A stretch of DNA of 32,008 nt from HGM04593 sp045654645. GTDB lineage: Bacteria; Bacteroidota; Bacteroidia; Bacteroidales; Bacteroidaceae. A program made the translations under genes and the position numbers. Under the pieces are notes generated by a model that was not told the origin of the DNA, ran no database searches, and saw only the letters and a program-made list of their open reading frames with translations. Positions within the stretch are counted from its first letter, which is position 1. Every line of letters starts with the position of its first letter. This document shows positions 1 to 7,788 of this stretch, piece after piece. The stretch lies in assembly GCA_045654645.1 (NCBI GenBank), contig JAZONR010000055.1:1-32008 (forward strand). Direction: 5' to 3'.

Positions 1-111
1 GTTGTACAAACAGTGGTGTTTGTTGCTTAACAACATAAGAAACTGACTAAAAGGGCTCTTTTGTTGTTATACTTGCCCTCAAAAAGCTCATTTACATTTA
101 GTATACAGCGC

Positions 112-137
112 TTTTTCGGGCTTCGCAAGCCTAAAAA
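112..137. repeat. Short imperfect stem-loop near the left edge
   Basis: Five T at 112-116 can pair with five A at 133-137, and GGCTT (119-123) pairs with AAGCC (127-131) around a CGC loop, with an unpaired C at 117. It lies about 75 nt beyond the end of the nuclease gene. Neither strand carries a T run after the stem, so it is not a textbook terminator. It may be a secondary transcript end for the operon to its right or for a gene left of the window. The rest of 1-210 holds nothing I can call. Confidence 0.3.
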
Positions 138-166
138 CAGCTCTTTTTATTCAACTTCTCACAAAC

Positions 167-196
167 GAGGGTGCCCCTTTCTTTTGGGGTACCCTC
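167..196 (-). terminator. Stem-loop downstream of the five-gene operon
   Basis: GAGGGTGCCCC (167-177) and GGGGTACCCTC (186-196) form an 11-bp stem with one G-T wobble around an 8-nt loop, 14 nt past the stop codon of the nuclease gene. This is the expected place for the transcript end of the minus-strand operon. The tract after the stem on the minus strand is only weakly T-rich, so termination strength is uncertain; it could also act as an mRNA 3'-end stabiliser. Confidence 0.55.
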
Positions 197-210
197 TTGT
201 GCCGTTATAC

Positions 211-1029
211 TTAATTCCAAACGCTCCAATCATATCCGCTCTCTACAAAATCTTCGATTTCATCGGGTAATTTGTGGAAAAAGTCGATATCAGTAAGTTC
301 TTCTATTTCATCAATGCTGCGGGCGTATGTGGCAAGTTTCTTTTTGCCGGCAACATTTTCGCAGTAGAACCCTATGCCCTTGTAACCGTTATCATTTATC
401 AACAGCACTTTGTAGAAGCCATTGGGTATCAGCACTCTGTTCTCGCCAATGCTGCCAAGTCCTTTTTCGCTGGTAAATACCGGGCCGGTAACAACAAGCA
501 CATTTTCGTATCTGGTGGCAATTTCGCGTGTGAGCTCCTCAATGGATTTCCACACTCCGCGGTTAAGGTTGTTGTTCTGTGGTGAGATGTTCGACAGATA
601 GAAGCTCTCGTCCATAGCCTGCTCGCTCCACTTCATATCGGCTGCAGGGGCAAGGTGTCCACGGTCCCAACCACTGCGGCGGTAGTCGTCGTCGGTGGCT
701 TGGTTGCCAATGACAAGAGGGTCGGGGATGAATTTGTTTGCGCGTGGCTCTTCGCCGGCAACCTCCTTGCCCGTGAGCTCATAGGCCACCCAGTTGGGGT
801 TCCTGCGTTGCTCATTATAAGAGACTGTGTAGCCGGTGTGCTCTATCACCTGGCTTTTAGTTGGTTGTGTAAATCGAGGAATCAGTATATCATTCCCATA
901 GCAACTCTCGCCATTCATAGCGATAGTTTTTGTGGGCAGCCATTGCGTTGCGATTAACGCAATGGCTATGCACAATATAATCTTTAGCAGTCTCTTCCCC
1001 GTTCTGCTCTTTTTTCTCTTCCTTGCCAT
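211..1029 (-). CDS. DNA/RNA non-specific endonuclease (NUC1 family), membrane-anchored or secreted
   Basis: 272 residues. A strongly basic N-terminus (residues 1-14) is followed by a hydrophobic segment (about 15-30), so the enzyme is either exported or held in the inner membrane by a signal anchor. The ββα-metal nuclease signature DRGH is at 122-125, with His125 as the expected general base. The magnesium-site pattern N-x-G-x-W-x-x-x-E gives Asn156 and Glu164 with the same 8-residue spacing as Asn119/Glu127 of Serratia nuclease. The family hydrolyses single- and double-stranded DNA and RNA without sequence preference. It is the last gene of the minus-strand operon, 12 nt after the fucosidase gene. 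Scavenging extracellular nucleic acid is a likely role (inference). Family assignment is firm; localisation is less so. Confidence 0.93.
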   Translation of the reverse strand: MARKRKKSRTGKRLLKIILCIAIALIATQWLPTKTIAMNGESCYGNDILIPRFTQPTKSQVIEHTGYTVSYNEQRRNPNWVAYELTGKEVAGEEPRANKFIPDPLVIGNQATDDDYRRSGWDRGHLAPAADMKWSEQAMDESFYLSNISPQNNNLNRGVWKSIEELTREIATRYENVLVVTGPVFTSEKGLGSIGENRVLIPNGFYKVLLINDNGYKGIGFYCENVAGKKKLATYARSIDEIEELTDIDFFHKLPDEIEDFVESGYDWSVWN

Positions 1030-1041
1030 AAATGTGTAGGA

Positions 1042-3558
1042 TTATGCTTTCACAAGCTTGCCGTTTCTTAAAATAACCTTGTAGCTCTTTCCCTTCTTGG
1101 TGTTGAAGGAGATTGTGCTGCCGGCATAGCGCAGGTTGCAACGTCCGCCGTTGGTGGATGTTACTGTAACCTCGCTTAGTTTACCCTCTCTCCAGTCCAT
1201 CTCAAGTTCAAATCCGCCGCGTGCGCGTATGCCCTTGATGTGTCCCTCTTCCCACGCATCGGGGAGGGCGGGGAGCAGGTGGATGAAGCCCATATGGCTC
1301 TGCATAAGCATCTCGGTGATGCCCGATGTGCCGCCAAAATTGCCGTCAATCTGGAACGGAGCGTGTGTGTCCCAAAGGTTATCAAGTGTTCCGTTCTTAA
1401 GCAGGTTGCCAAAGAGTGTGTAGGCGTGGTTGCCGTCGTGCAAGCGTGCCCATTGGTTGAGCTTCCAACCCATTGACCATCCGGTGGCGCCGTCGCCGCG
1501 GTGCTCAAGTACCACCTTTGATGCCTCGGCAAGCACAGGGGTGGTAACAGGTGAGATAGTGTGTCCGGGGTGCAGGCCAAAGAGGTGGTTCACGTGGCGG
1601 TGCTGGTCATTGGGGTCGTCAATGTCCTTGCTCCACTCCATTAGCTGTCCATAGCGGCCAATCTCGTAGGGTGCGAGTTTTGCAAGAACGCTTTTCCACT
1701 CCTTGCGCAGTGCGCTGTCAATACCAAGTTCCTCGGCAGCAGCTATTGCATCGAGAAGTATCTCGCGCACAACACCGTGCACAAATGTAGCTCCCTGGTC
1801 AATTGGGCCGTGCTCGGGTGATGTGGATGGTGCGGCGGTATATGTGCCGTCGGGCTTTTTCCACAAGTAATCGACTGCAAATATTGCACTGCTCTTTATG
1901 ATGTCATAGCCTGTCTCCTTCAGGAATTTCTTGTCGCGTGTGTAGTCATAGTAGTCCCACACGTGTGTTGCGAGCCAGGGACCGGCCATAGGGTTGAAGT
2001 TCCACGACATATCCTGGCTGATGAGGGGCGCAGTGAAGCCGAAAATGTTACTTGATATGCTGGCTGTCCATCCGCGTGCACCAAAATAGGATTTGGCTGT
2101 TACTGCTCCCGGCTTTATAAGGGTGCGTATGAAATCAATCAACGGCAACACGCACTCGTCGAGGTTTGTGGCGCAGGCGGGCCAGTAGTTCATCTGCAGG
2201 TTGATGTTATTGTGGTAATCGACACGCCAAGGACCGTCTACATTGTTGTGCCACATTCCCTGCAGGTTAGCCGGCATATTGCCGGGGCGTGAGCTTGAGA
2301 TGAGCAGGTAGCGGCCAAACTGGAAGTAGAGTCTCTCGAGCTTGTAGTCGGGCTTGCCCTTGCGATAGCTCTCGAGGCGCTTGGGTGTGGGAAGGTTGTT
2401 CACACCGGGAAACTCCAGTGTGGTAGGTGCGTTGGGATTGATATCAAGCTCCACACGGTTGAAAAGTGCCGAGTAGTCGGCATAGTGCTCTTTGAAAAGC
2501 TCGTCATATCCTTTGGCAACGGCATTTTTCATCCACGCAGCAGTTGTCTCATCGGGGTTTACACCAACGTATGCTTTGGGGTCGCTGAAATCGGGGTCGA
2601 AATTCATCTTGTAGTCGGTGTCGGCTGTTACATAGAAACAGACTTCGTCGGCACCGCTGATATGAATCTTTCCGTCGCTCAACGTATATGTACACTTGCC
2701 CGGGGCTGCTTTTGCAACGGTCTTGATATGCACTGTGTGCTGCATACCGTTGTTGTCAAGCCTTGCTTTCCATATATACCCATCGTAGCTGTCGTGGTAC
2801 AATGTGCCTTCAGACACAGGGTTTGGAGCATAGCTGAGTGTGAGGTTCTGCATACCCGGCTTGCTTGCGCTGAACTTCATTACCAGCACGTTGGCCGGGT
2901 ACGAAACAAAATATTTACGTTCATAATCAACGCCATCCTTGGTATATTGCACCACGGCAAGTGCCGAGTCAAGCGATAGAATGCGCTTGTAATCGCCAAG
3001 ACCAACCATACTGTGCCCAGTCTCAATGTATATCTCGCCCATTGTGGTGAAGTTGCCGAAACGGAAAGGCTTCTCGCCATAATATTCGTATGAGGCTGTG
3101 CTGTTGAAATTCTCCCTTGTGAGCTTTGCTGCCAGTTCGTCATCGCCATCAAGGAATGCCTGGCGTATGTCATCGAGCAGGTGTGCCGACTGCTTGTTCA
3201 CGTTCCAGTAGTATTCTGCACCCTTCTCGGTGTTGGGGCCACCGCGCCACAGAGTCTTCTCGTTCAACGTAATGCGCTCGGCCTCAAGCGAGCCCATAAT
3301 GTTTGCTCCTATGCTGCCGTTGCCTATCGGAAGCGACTGCGACTCCCACTCCTTGTCGGCATTATAGTTCCCGTCTCCGGCCCATTCGGGCTTGTTCTTT
3401 CCCTCCCAAAGGTCGGGGCGTCCGCCATACCATATGCTGCGTCCGTTGAGAGTTGTGGGCTGGTCGAACCAAACAGAGAGTCCCTGTGTGTAGTTGGTCT
3501 GCGCCTGCAGGCCAATGGCGCACAGTAGGCAGGCAATGAGTGTGTGTCTTCTTTTCAT
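1042..3558 (-). CDS. GH95 family alpha-L-fucosidase (or alpha-L-galactosidase), secreted
   Basis: 838 residues with a signal peptide (MKRRHTLIACLLCAIGLQAQ). The layout fits family GH95: an N-terminal β-sandwich domain (about 25-330), a linker, an (α/α)6 catalytic barrel (about 390-760) and a C-terminal β domain. Catalytic positions known from the Bifidobacterium bifidum enzyme are recognisable: Asn451 and Asn453 in YHNNINLQMNYW, Glu582 in TSPEHGP as general acid, and Asp738 in QIDGNFGG. GH95 enzymes are inverting and mostly cleave terminal alpha-1,2-fucose from host glycans such as mucin and milk oligosaccharides; a few Bacteroides members prefer L-galactose, which I cannot exclude. There is no lipobox, so a periplasmic location is likely. 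No SusC/SusD pair accompanies it in this operon. Confidence 0.95.
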   Translation of the reverse strand: MKRRHTLIACLLCAIGLQAQTNYTQGLSVWFDQPTTLNGRSIWYGGRPDLWEGKNKPEWAGDGNYNADKEWESQSLPIGNGSIGANIMGSLEAERITLNEKTLWRGGPNTEKGAEYYWNVNKQSAHLLDDIRQAFLDGDDELAAKLTRENFNSTASYEYYGEKPFRFGNFTTMGEIYIETGHSMVGLGDYKRILSLDSALAVVQYTKDGVDYERKYFVSYPANVLVMKFSASKPGMQNLTLSYAPNPVSEGTLYHDSYDGYIWKARLDNNGMQHTVHIKTVAKAAPGKCTYTLSDGKIHISGADEVCFYVTADTDYKMNFDPDFSDPKAYVGVNPDETTAAWMKNAVAKGYDELFKEHYADYSALFNRVELDINPNAPTTLEFPGVNNLPTPKRLESYRKGKPDYKLERLYFQFGRYLLISSSRPGNMPANLQGMWHNNVDGPWRVDYHNNINLQMNYWPACATNLDECVLPLIDFIRTLIKPGAVTAKSYFGARGWTASISSNIFGFTAPLISQDMSWNFNPMAGPWLATHVWDYYDYTRDKKFLKETGYDIIKSSAIFAVDYLWKKPDGTYTAAPSTSPEHGPIDQGATFVHGVVREILLDAIAAAEELGIDSALRKEWKSVLAKLAPYEIGRYGQLMEWSKDIDDPNDQHRHVNHLFGLHPGHTISPVTTPVLAEASKVVLEHRGDGATGWSMGWKLNQWARLHDGNHAYTLFGNLLKNGTLDNLWDTHAPFQIDGNFGGTSGITEMLMQSHMGFIHLLPALPDAWEEGHIKGIRARGGFELEMDWREGKLSEVTVTSTNGGRCNLRYAGSTISFNTKKGKSYKVILRNGKLVKA

Positions 3559-3574
3559 ACTTATTATGGTGTTA

Positions 3575-3814
3575 TCAGTTGTTTTCTAATGAATTTATGT
3601 GTTTTATGAGTTTGGCTACATATTGGCGATAGCTCATATTGTAGTCGCGTTCAAAGCCGGCCCTTTCGGCAATGCTGCGCAGTGTGCCTTGTACATCATC
3701 TATGCGCGTAAGTACACCGCTGCCGTCGGTGGCAATAGAGTAAATCTCAATCTCCTTGCTGCCAAGCTCAATGAAGTAGCCGTATATGGTTGCTGTTCTC
3801 TTAACCGTTGCCAT
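3575..3814 (-). CDS. Small protein of unknown function (79 aa)
   Basis: I do not recognise a family. The reading frame is open further upstream, but that part overlaps the antiporter gene in another frame. The Met at 3814 gives a 79-residue product that starts 14 nt after the antiporter stop and ends 16 nt before the fucosidase start, matching the tight spacing of the operon. The sequence has a β-rich first half (MATVKRTATIYGYFIELGSK...) and a charged helical second half ending in HINSLENN. It has no signal peptide, membrane segment or cysteine, so it is predicted to be cytoplasmic. Placement between two co-directional genes supports it being real; no function can be inferred. Confidence 0.6.
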   Translation of the reverse strand: MATVKRTATIYGYFIELGSKEIEIYSIATDGSGVLTRIDDVQGTLRSIAERAGFERDYNMSYRQYVAKLIKHINSLENN

Positions 3815-3828
3815 AGAAACAGTGGGGC

Positions 3829-5496
3829 TTATAACAATATCATCAGCACAATCTGTATTATTATCACTCTTAGAAACATACACACCGGGTAGACTGTGGC
3901 GTATGCTACAGAGGGTTTGTCGCCTTCGATTGTGTCGTTGGTGTAGCTCAATGCCATAGGGTTGGCCATTGAACCGCACAACAAGCCTGTTGTGGAGCCA
4001 AAATCCAACTTCATCACACGCAGGGCAATGATGCCGGCCAGCACCACCGGCACAAATGTTACAAGCAGGCCAAGCAGAAGCCACAAAGCACCTTCGGGGC
4101 GCACCACTGTCTCAAAAAAATGTGCACCGGAATCGAGGCCCAGGCAGGCAAGGTAGAGGTTCAGTCCAATGGCACGAAGCATCATATTGGCACTTTGCGT
4201 GGTGTAGGTAATCATATGCAGGCGCGGGCCGAATGTTCCAATGAGGATACCCACTATAATGGGGCCTCCGGCAAGGCCAAGTTTCACCGGCAGTGAAATG
4301 CCGGGAATTGCAAGGGGAATGCTTCCCACCACAAGGCCAAGTATCATTCCAATGAACACCGATACAAGGTTGGGCTCATTGAGGCTTTTTACAGCGTTGC
4401 CCAAGATGCCCTCCACGCGTTTTATGTCGGCAGCTTCGCCCACAACCGTCAGGCGGTCGCCAAGCTGCAACACAAGGTCGGGGGTTGCAAGCAGCTGCAC
4501 CTCGGAGCGGTAGACCCTGCTTATGTTTATGCCGTAGTTGTTCCTTAGGCGCAGTGTCGATAGTTTCTTGCCGTTTATTTCGGGGCGTGTAACAAGGATG
4601 CGCTGCGATGTGAGTTCGCTGTCAATCTTGTTCCAGTCGATATTTTCGGCGTTCCAATCCTTCAGCTCCTGTTCTCCAAAGACCAAACGCAGCGCCTCGG
4701 CCTCTTGGGGCTTTGTAATCACAAGCACCACATCGTTCTCGTGCAAAATTCTGTCCGACATTGGGATGAGCACGTGCCCTTTGTGCCACATACGCGAGAT
4801 TACAAAATGATGATGACTGGCGTGTGCCACCTCGGAAATTGTTTTGCCGAATATGGCAGGGTTTGTTACGCAGTAGCTTGCGATGAAAACGTTGCGGCGG
4901 TGTTTGCTGTCGGGTTGTGGCATATCATCGGGGCGCACAAACAGCTTGCGCAGAAAGATTATTGCCATTATCACTCCCACCACTCCAAGCGGGTAGGTGA
5001 GGGCGCAGCTCAGCGCTGCACCGCTTCCGTCAATACCAAGCTGCTTCAGTGTCTGCTGTGCAGCTGCAAGTGCCGGTGTGTTTGTGGTTGCTCCACAAAG
5101 AATACCCGACATATCGGACATCTCAACGTTGAAGATAAATCCAAGGCCTATGGCCAGCAGCGTGCCCACAAGCAGCACGCCAATGGCCGGCATCAGCAAT
5201 CTTGCACCCTCGGTGCGCATTGAACTGAAGAAACCGGGTCCCACCTGCAAACCAAGGGCGTAGACAAACAGCACAAGGCCAAAGGTCTCGGCATAGACAA
5301 GCATCTGGTGGTCAATTGTGAGGCCAAAGTGGCCGGCAATGATGCCTATGAAGAATACAAATGTTACACCCAACGAGATGCCGCCCACGCGCACCTTGCC
5401 CAGCATTATTCCCAATGCCGAAATGAGTGATAGCACCACAATGGCCTGCAGTGCCGAGTGTTCTATGAACAGGCTGTTTATGAAATCCATCTGCAA
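3829..5496 (-). CDS. AspT/YidE-type antiporter (aspartate:alanine exchanger family) with two RCK_C domains
   Basis: 555 residues, the usual size for the aspartate:alanine exchanger family (TC 2.A.81). It has two homologous membrane halves (about 1-185 and 370-555), each with five or more hydrophobic segments, separated by a cytoplasmic region carrying two TrkA-C (RCK_C)-like domains (about 205-365). Family motifs visible are GLQVGPGFF and GATTNTPALAAA in the first half, and CGSMANPMALSYTNDT in the second. Characterised members exchange aspartate for alanine or move dicarboxylates such as succinate; the substrate here is not proven. It starts 4 nt after the stop of the S46 peptidase, whose predicted products carry acidic residues, so acidic amino acid or dicarboxylate exchange is a reasonable inference. 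Confidence 0.9.
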   Translation of the reverse strand: MQMDFINSLFIEHSALQAIVVLSLISALGIMLGKVRVGGISLGVTFVFFIGIIAGHFGLTIDHQMLVYAETFGLVLFVYALGLQVGPGFFSSMRTEGARLLMPAIGVLLVGTLLAIGLGFIFNVEMSDMSGILCGATTNTPALAAAQQTLKQLGIDGSGAALSCALTYPLGVVGVIMAIIFLRKLFVRPDDMPQPDSKHRRNVFIASYCVTNPAIFGKTISEVAHASHHHFVISRMWHKGHVLIPMSDRILHENDVVLVITKPQEAEALRLVFGEQELKDWNAENIDWNKIDSELTSQRILVTRPEINGKKLSTLRLRNNYGINISRVYRSEVQLLATPDLVLQLGDRLTVVGEAADIKRVEGILGNAVKSLNEPNLVSVFIGMILGLVVGSIPLAIPGISLPVKLGLAGGPIIVGILIGTFGPRLHMITYTTQSANMMLRAIGLNLYLACLGLDSGAHFFETVVRPEGALWLLLGLLVTFVPVVLAGIIALRVMKLDFGSTTGLLCGSMANPMALSYTNDTIEGDKPSVAYATVYPVCMFLRVIIIQIVLMILL

Positions 5497-5500
5497 GGCT

Positions 5501-7558
5501 TTATTTCAGGTTCATCTCATCGAGCAGATAGCCGGCTTTGCCTATGCGGTCAATCACGAATAGCACGTAGCGAATGTCCACAGATATGTTGCGGCAGATG
5601 GTGGGGTCGAACTCAATATCGCTCATTGTGGAGCGCCAGGTGCGGTCGAAATTGATGCCTATGAGCTCTCCCTTGCCATTGATGACCGGCGAGCCCGAAT
5701 TTCCGCCTGATGTGTGGTTTGAAGCGAGGAAACAGACCGGCACTGTCGTTTTCCCGTTCTTTTCTATTGCCCAACGGCCATACTCCTTGCTTTCGTATAT
5801 GTCGCGCATAGATTGCGGAATGTCATAGTCATAAATCTCGGGGTTGTCCTTGGCTATTATGCCGTCAAGGGTTGTCAGGTGTGTGTGGTATTCGCCATCT
5901 ACATTCTCATATCCTGTTACGGTGCCATAGGAGACGCGCAGGGTGAAATTGGCGTCGGGGTAGAAGGCTCGCTCCTTGTCCCACTCGCGCAAGGCCTGCA
6001 TATATGCGCGATACCACTTCTCAACCTCGGGCACATTGCTCAGGTTGCGGTACTTATAGCCCTGGTTGGCTGCCACCTGGGCACTGAACCAGCCTGCAAA
6101 CAGCACCATCGGGTCGGCGGCAATCTCTTCGCTTGTCAATGGGTATTTGGCAAGCAGCTTGCTGCCGGCAAAAAGTTCCTCAACAAAACGCTCCACGCTG
6201 CCGCTCTTTGCAATGGCAGCGGTGAGCTGTGTGGGAACGCTCTCTTTGGGCATACGTGCCACATATTCGGCAATCATACTTTTTGCAATAGCCTTGTCAA
6301 TGTCTATTCTGTAGTCGTTGAGATAGTATTTGCGCCCCTTGGCCTGCACGTCGGCGGTGAGCTTGGTGCCCTGTTCCTGCTGTGTGTGGAGCCAAAAAGC
6401 AAAATTGAAGAGTTCAATTCCGACAATGCTTTCGTTGAAAAGTTCGCGTGCAAAGTAGCCGGGGATAATCCTCTCATAGGCAGCGTGCATAGAGTCGAGC
6501 AGCTGCTCATACTGTGGCTTGCCGGCAGCCCAAGCGGCAAAATTCCTTTCATAGGCTCTCTTCTTCTCCACAGTGCCAAGACGCTCAATGCCAAGGCTCT
6601 CGCCCTGCCACTTTTTCCAGGCGTTTGCAATGTTGGCGTGCTTTGCGGCATAGGCAATGCGTGTGGCCACATCCTTGCTCTGTGCCTCGCTGATTATATT
6701 TAGGCGTGTGGTGCGCAGCGCAATCTTCATAGGGTTGGAGATGTTCACCACATAGTCTACTGCATCTGCGGTTACATACTCCTGGGTGTTGCCCGGGAAA
6801 CCGTAAATCATAGTGAAGTCGCCCTCCTCGACACCTTTGGTGGAGATTGGCAGATAGCGCTTGGGGTGATAGGGTACATTGTTCTCGCTATAGTCGGCCG
6901 GCTCGTTGTTTGCGTTGGCATAGACACGGAACATTGAAAAATCGCCGGTGTGGCGCGGCCATATCCAGTTGTCGGTGTCGCCACCGAATTTGCCTATCGA
7001 TGAGGGAGGAGCGCCCACCAGGCGCACGTCGCGGAAAGTGCGGTACACAAAAAGATAGTGTTGGTTGCCATAATACATTGGCTCAATTTGGGCCTTGTCG
7101 GTATTGTATTCCCTTTTTGCCGCATCGATGATAGCTTGTTTCTCCTCGCCTGCGGCAAGACGGGCAGTAACATCCTCCATCTTCACAAGCAGTGTTATGG
7201 TGAGTCCCGGAACGGGCAGCTCTTCGCTGCGCGACATTGCCCAGTAGCCGTCAGTCAGGTAGTCGTGCTCAACCGATGAGAGCTTTTGAATTGATGCATA
7301 GCCACAGTGGTGGTTGGTGAGCAACAAACCATCGGGTGAGATGAATTCACCGGTGCATCCGCCACCAAACTGCATCACAGCATCCTTTAATGAAGGTTTG
7401 CTGTCGGAGTAGATATCACTTGCTTTGAGTTTGAACCCAACCTTGCGCATCTCCTTGATGCGCTCCTTGATGAGGCTTGGCAGCCACATACCCTCGTCGG
7501 CTGTGGCAGTGGTGAATGTAACGCACGCAATTGCGCAGATAATGAGTCTCTTTATCAT
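5501..7558 (-). CDS. S46 family dipeptidyl-peptidase, DPP11-like (Asp/Glu-specific)
   Basis: 685 residues from the Met at 7558. An upstream in-frame Met at 7579 is less likely because it adds seven polar residues before the signal peptide MIKRLIICAIACVTFTTATA and lies almost at the predicted transcription start. The S46 chymotrypsin-like triad is present: His84 in TNHHCG, Asp206 in HTGDFS and Ser621 in GNSGSP. The substrate-selecting position 18 residues after the serine, Gly673 in Porphyromonas DPP7 and Arg673 in DPP11, is Arg639 here (NFDR). This predicts release of N-terminal dipeptides with Asp or Glu in second place. The enzyme should be periplasmic. It is the first gene of the operon and lies directly before the AspT-like antiporter. 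Confidence 0.93.
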   Translation of the reverse strand: MIKRLIICAIACVTFTTATADEGMWLPSLIKERIKEMRKVGFKLKASDIYSDSKPSLKDAVMQFGGGCTGEFISPDGLLLTNHHCGYASIQKLSSVEHDYLTDGYWAMSRSEELPVPGLTITLLVKMEDVTARLAAGEEKQAIIDAAKREYNTDKAQIEPMYYGNQHYLFVYRTFRDVRLVGAPPSSIGKFGGDTDNWIWPRHTGDFSMFRVYANANNEPADYSENNVPYHPKRYLPISTKGVEEGDFTMIYGFPGNTQEYVTADAVDYVVNISNPMKIALRTTRLNIISEAQSKDVATRIAYAAKHANIANAWKKWQGESLGIERLGTVEKKRAYERNFAAWAAGKPQYEQLLDSMHAAYERIIPGYFARELFNESIVGIELFNFAFWLHTQQEQGTKLTADVQAKGRKYYLNDYRIDIDKAIAKSMIAEYVARMPKESVPTQLTAAIAKSGSVERFVEELFAGSKLLAKYPLTSEEIAADPMVLFAGWFSAQVAANQGYKYRNLSNVPEVEKWYRAYMQALREWDKERAFYPDANFTLRVSYGTVTGYENVDGEYHTHLTTLDGIIAKDNPEIYDYDIPQSMRDIYESKEYGRWAIEKNGKTTVPVCFLASNHTSGGNSGSPVINGKGELIGINFDRTWRSTMSDIEFDPTICRNISVDIRYVLFVIDRIGKAGYLLDEMNLK

Positions 7559-7588
7559 AGTAATCCTGAATTTATACAATTAATTGCA

Positions 7589-7620
7589 CGAAGATACAAC
7601 AATTAATAGGAATTACAACT
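7589..7620 (-). promoter_or_regulatory. Predicted Bacteroidota-type promoter of the peptidase operon
   Basis: On the minus strand AGTTG (7620-7616) is followed after 19 nt by TATCTTCG (7596-7589), one mismatch from the -7 consensus TAnnTTTG. A start of transcription near 7582 would leave a leader of about 25 nt before the Met at 7558, which also argues against translation from 7579. Confidence 0.5.
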
Positions 7621-7672
7621 ATAAAACGGTTAACAAAAGGCTGTACCGCAGAATAAAGAGGTGAGAAGGAAT

Positions 7673-7702
7673 GAAAAAGAGAGAGCAGGTGCGCTCTCTC
7701 TT
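7673..7702 (-). terminator. Intrinsic terminator of the hut operon
   Basis: AAGAGAGAGC (7677-7686) and GCTCTCTCTT (7693-7702) form a perfect 10-bp stem with a 6-nt loop. Read on the minus strand the stem runs into five T (7678-7674). It lies about 90 nt beyond the hutI stop codon, and no other gene lies between. Confidence 0.8.
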
Positions 7703-7788
7703 GGGAAAGTAGGTCTTGTATCGCATTATAAAAAACCGTGTTGCCCGGGGCTGTTGAAAGTGTTGGATAAACACCTCCCTGGCTTTTG

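Noticed and set aside
3815..4084. Longer version of the 79-residue protein overlapping the antiporter gene
   Set aside because: The extra 90 residues are the antiporter coding sequence read in another frame; the operon spacing fits the internal Met at 3814.
5813..6703. Long plus-strand open frame (296 codons)
   Set aside because: Antisense shadow of the S46 peptidase gene; the product is Cys/Leu/Val-rich with no recognisable domain.
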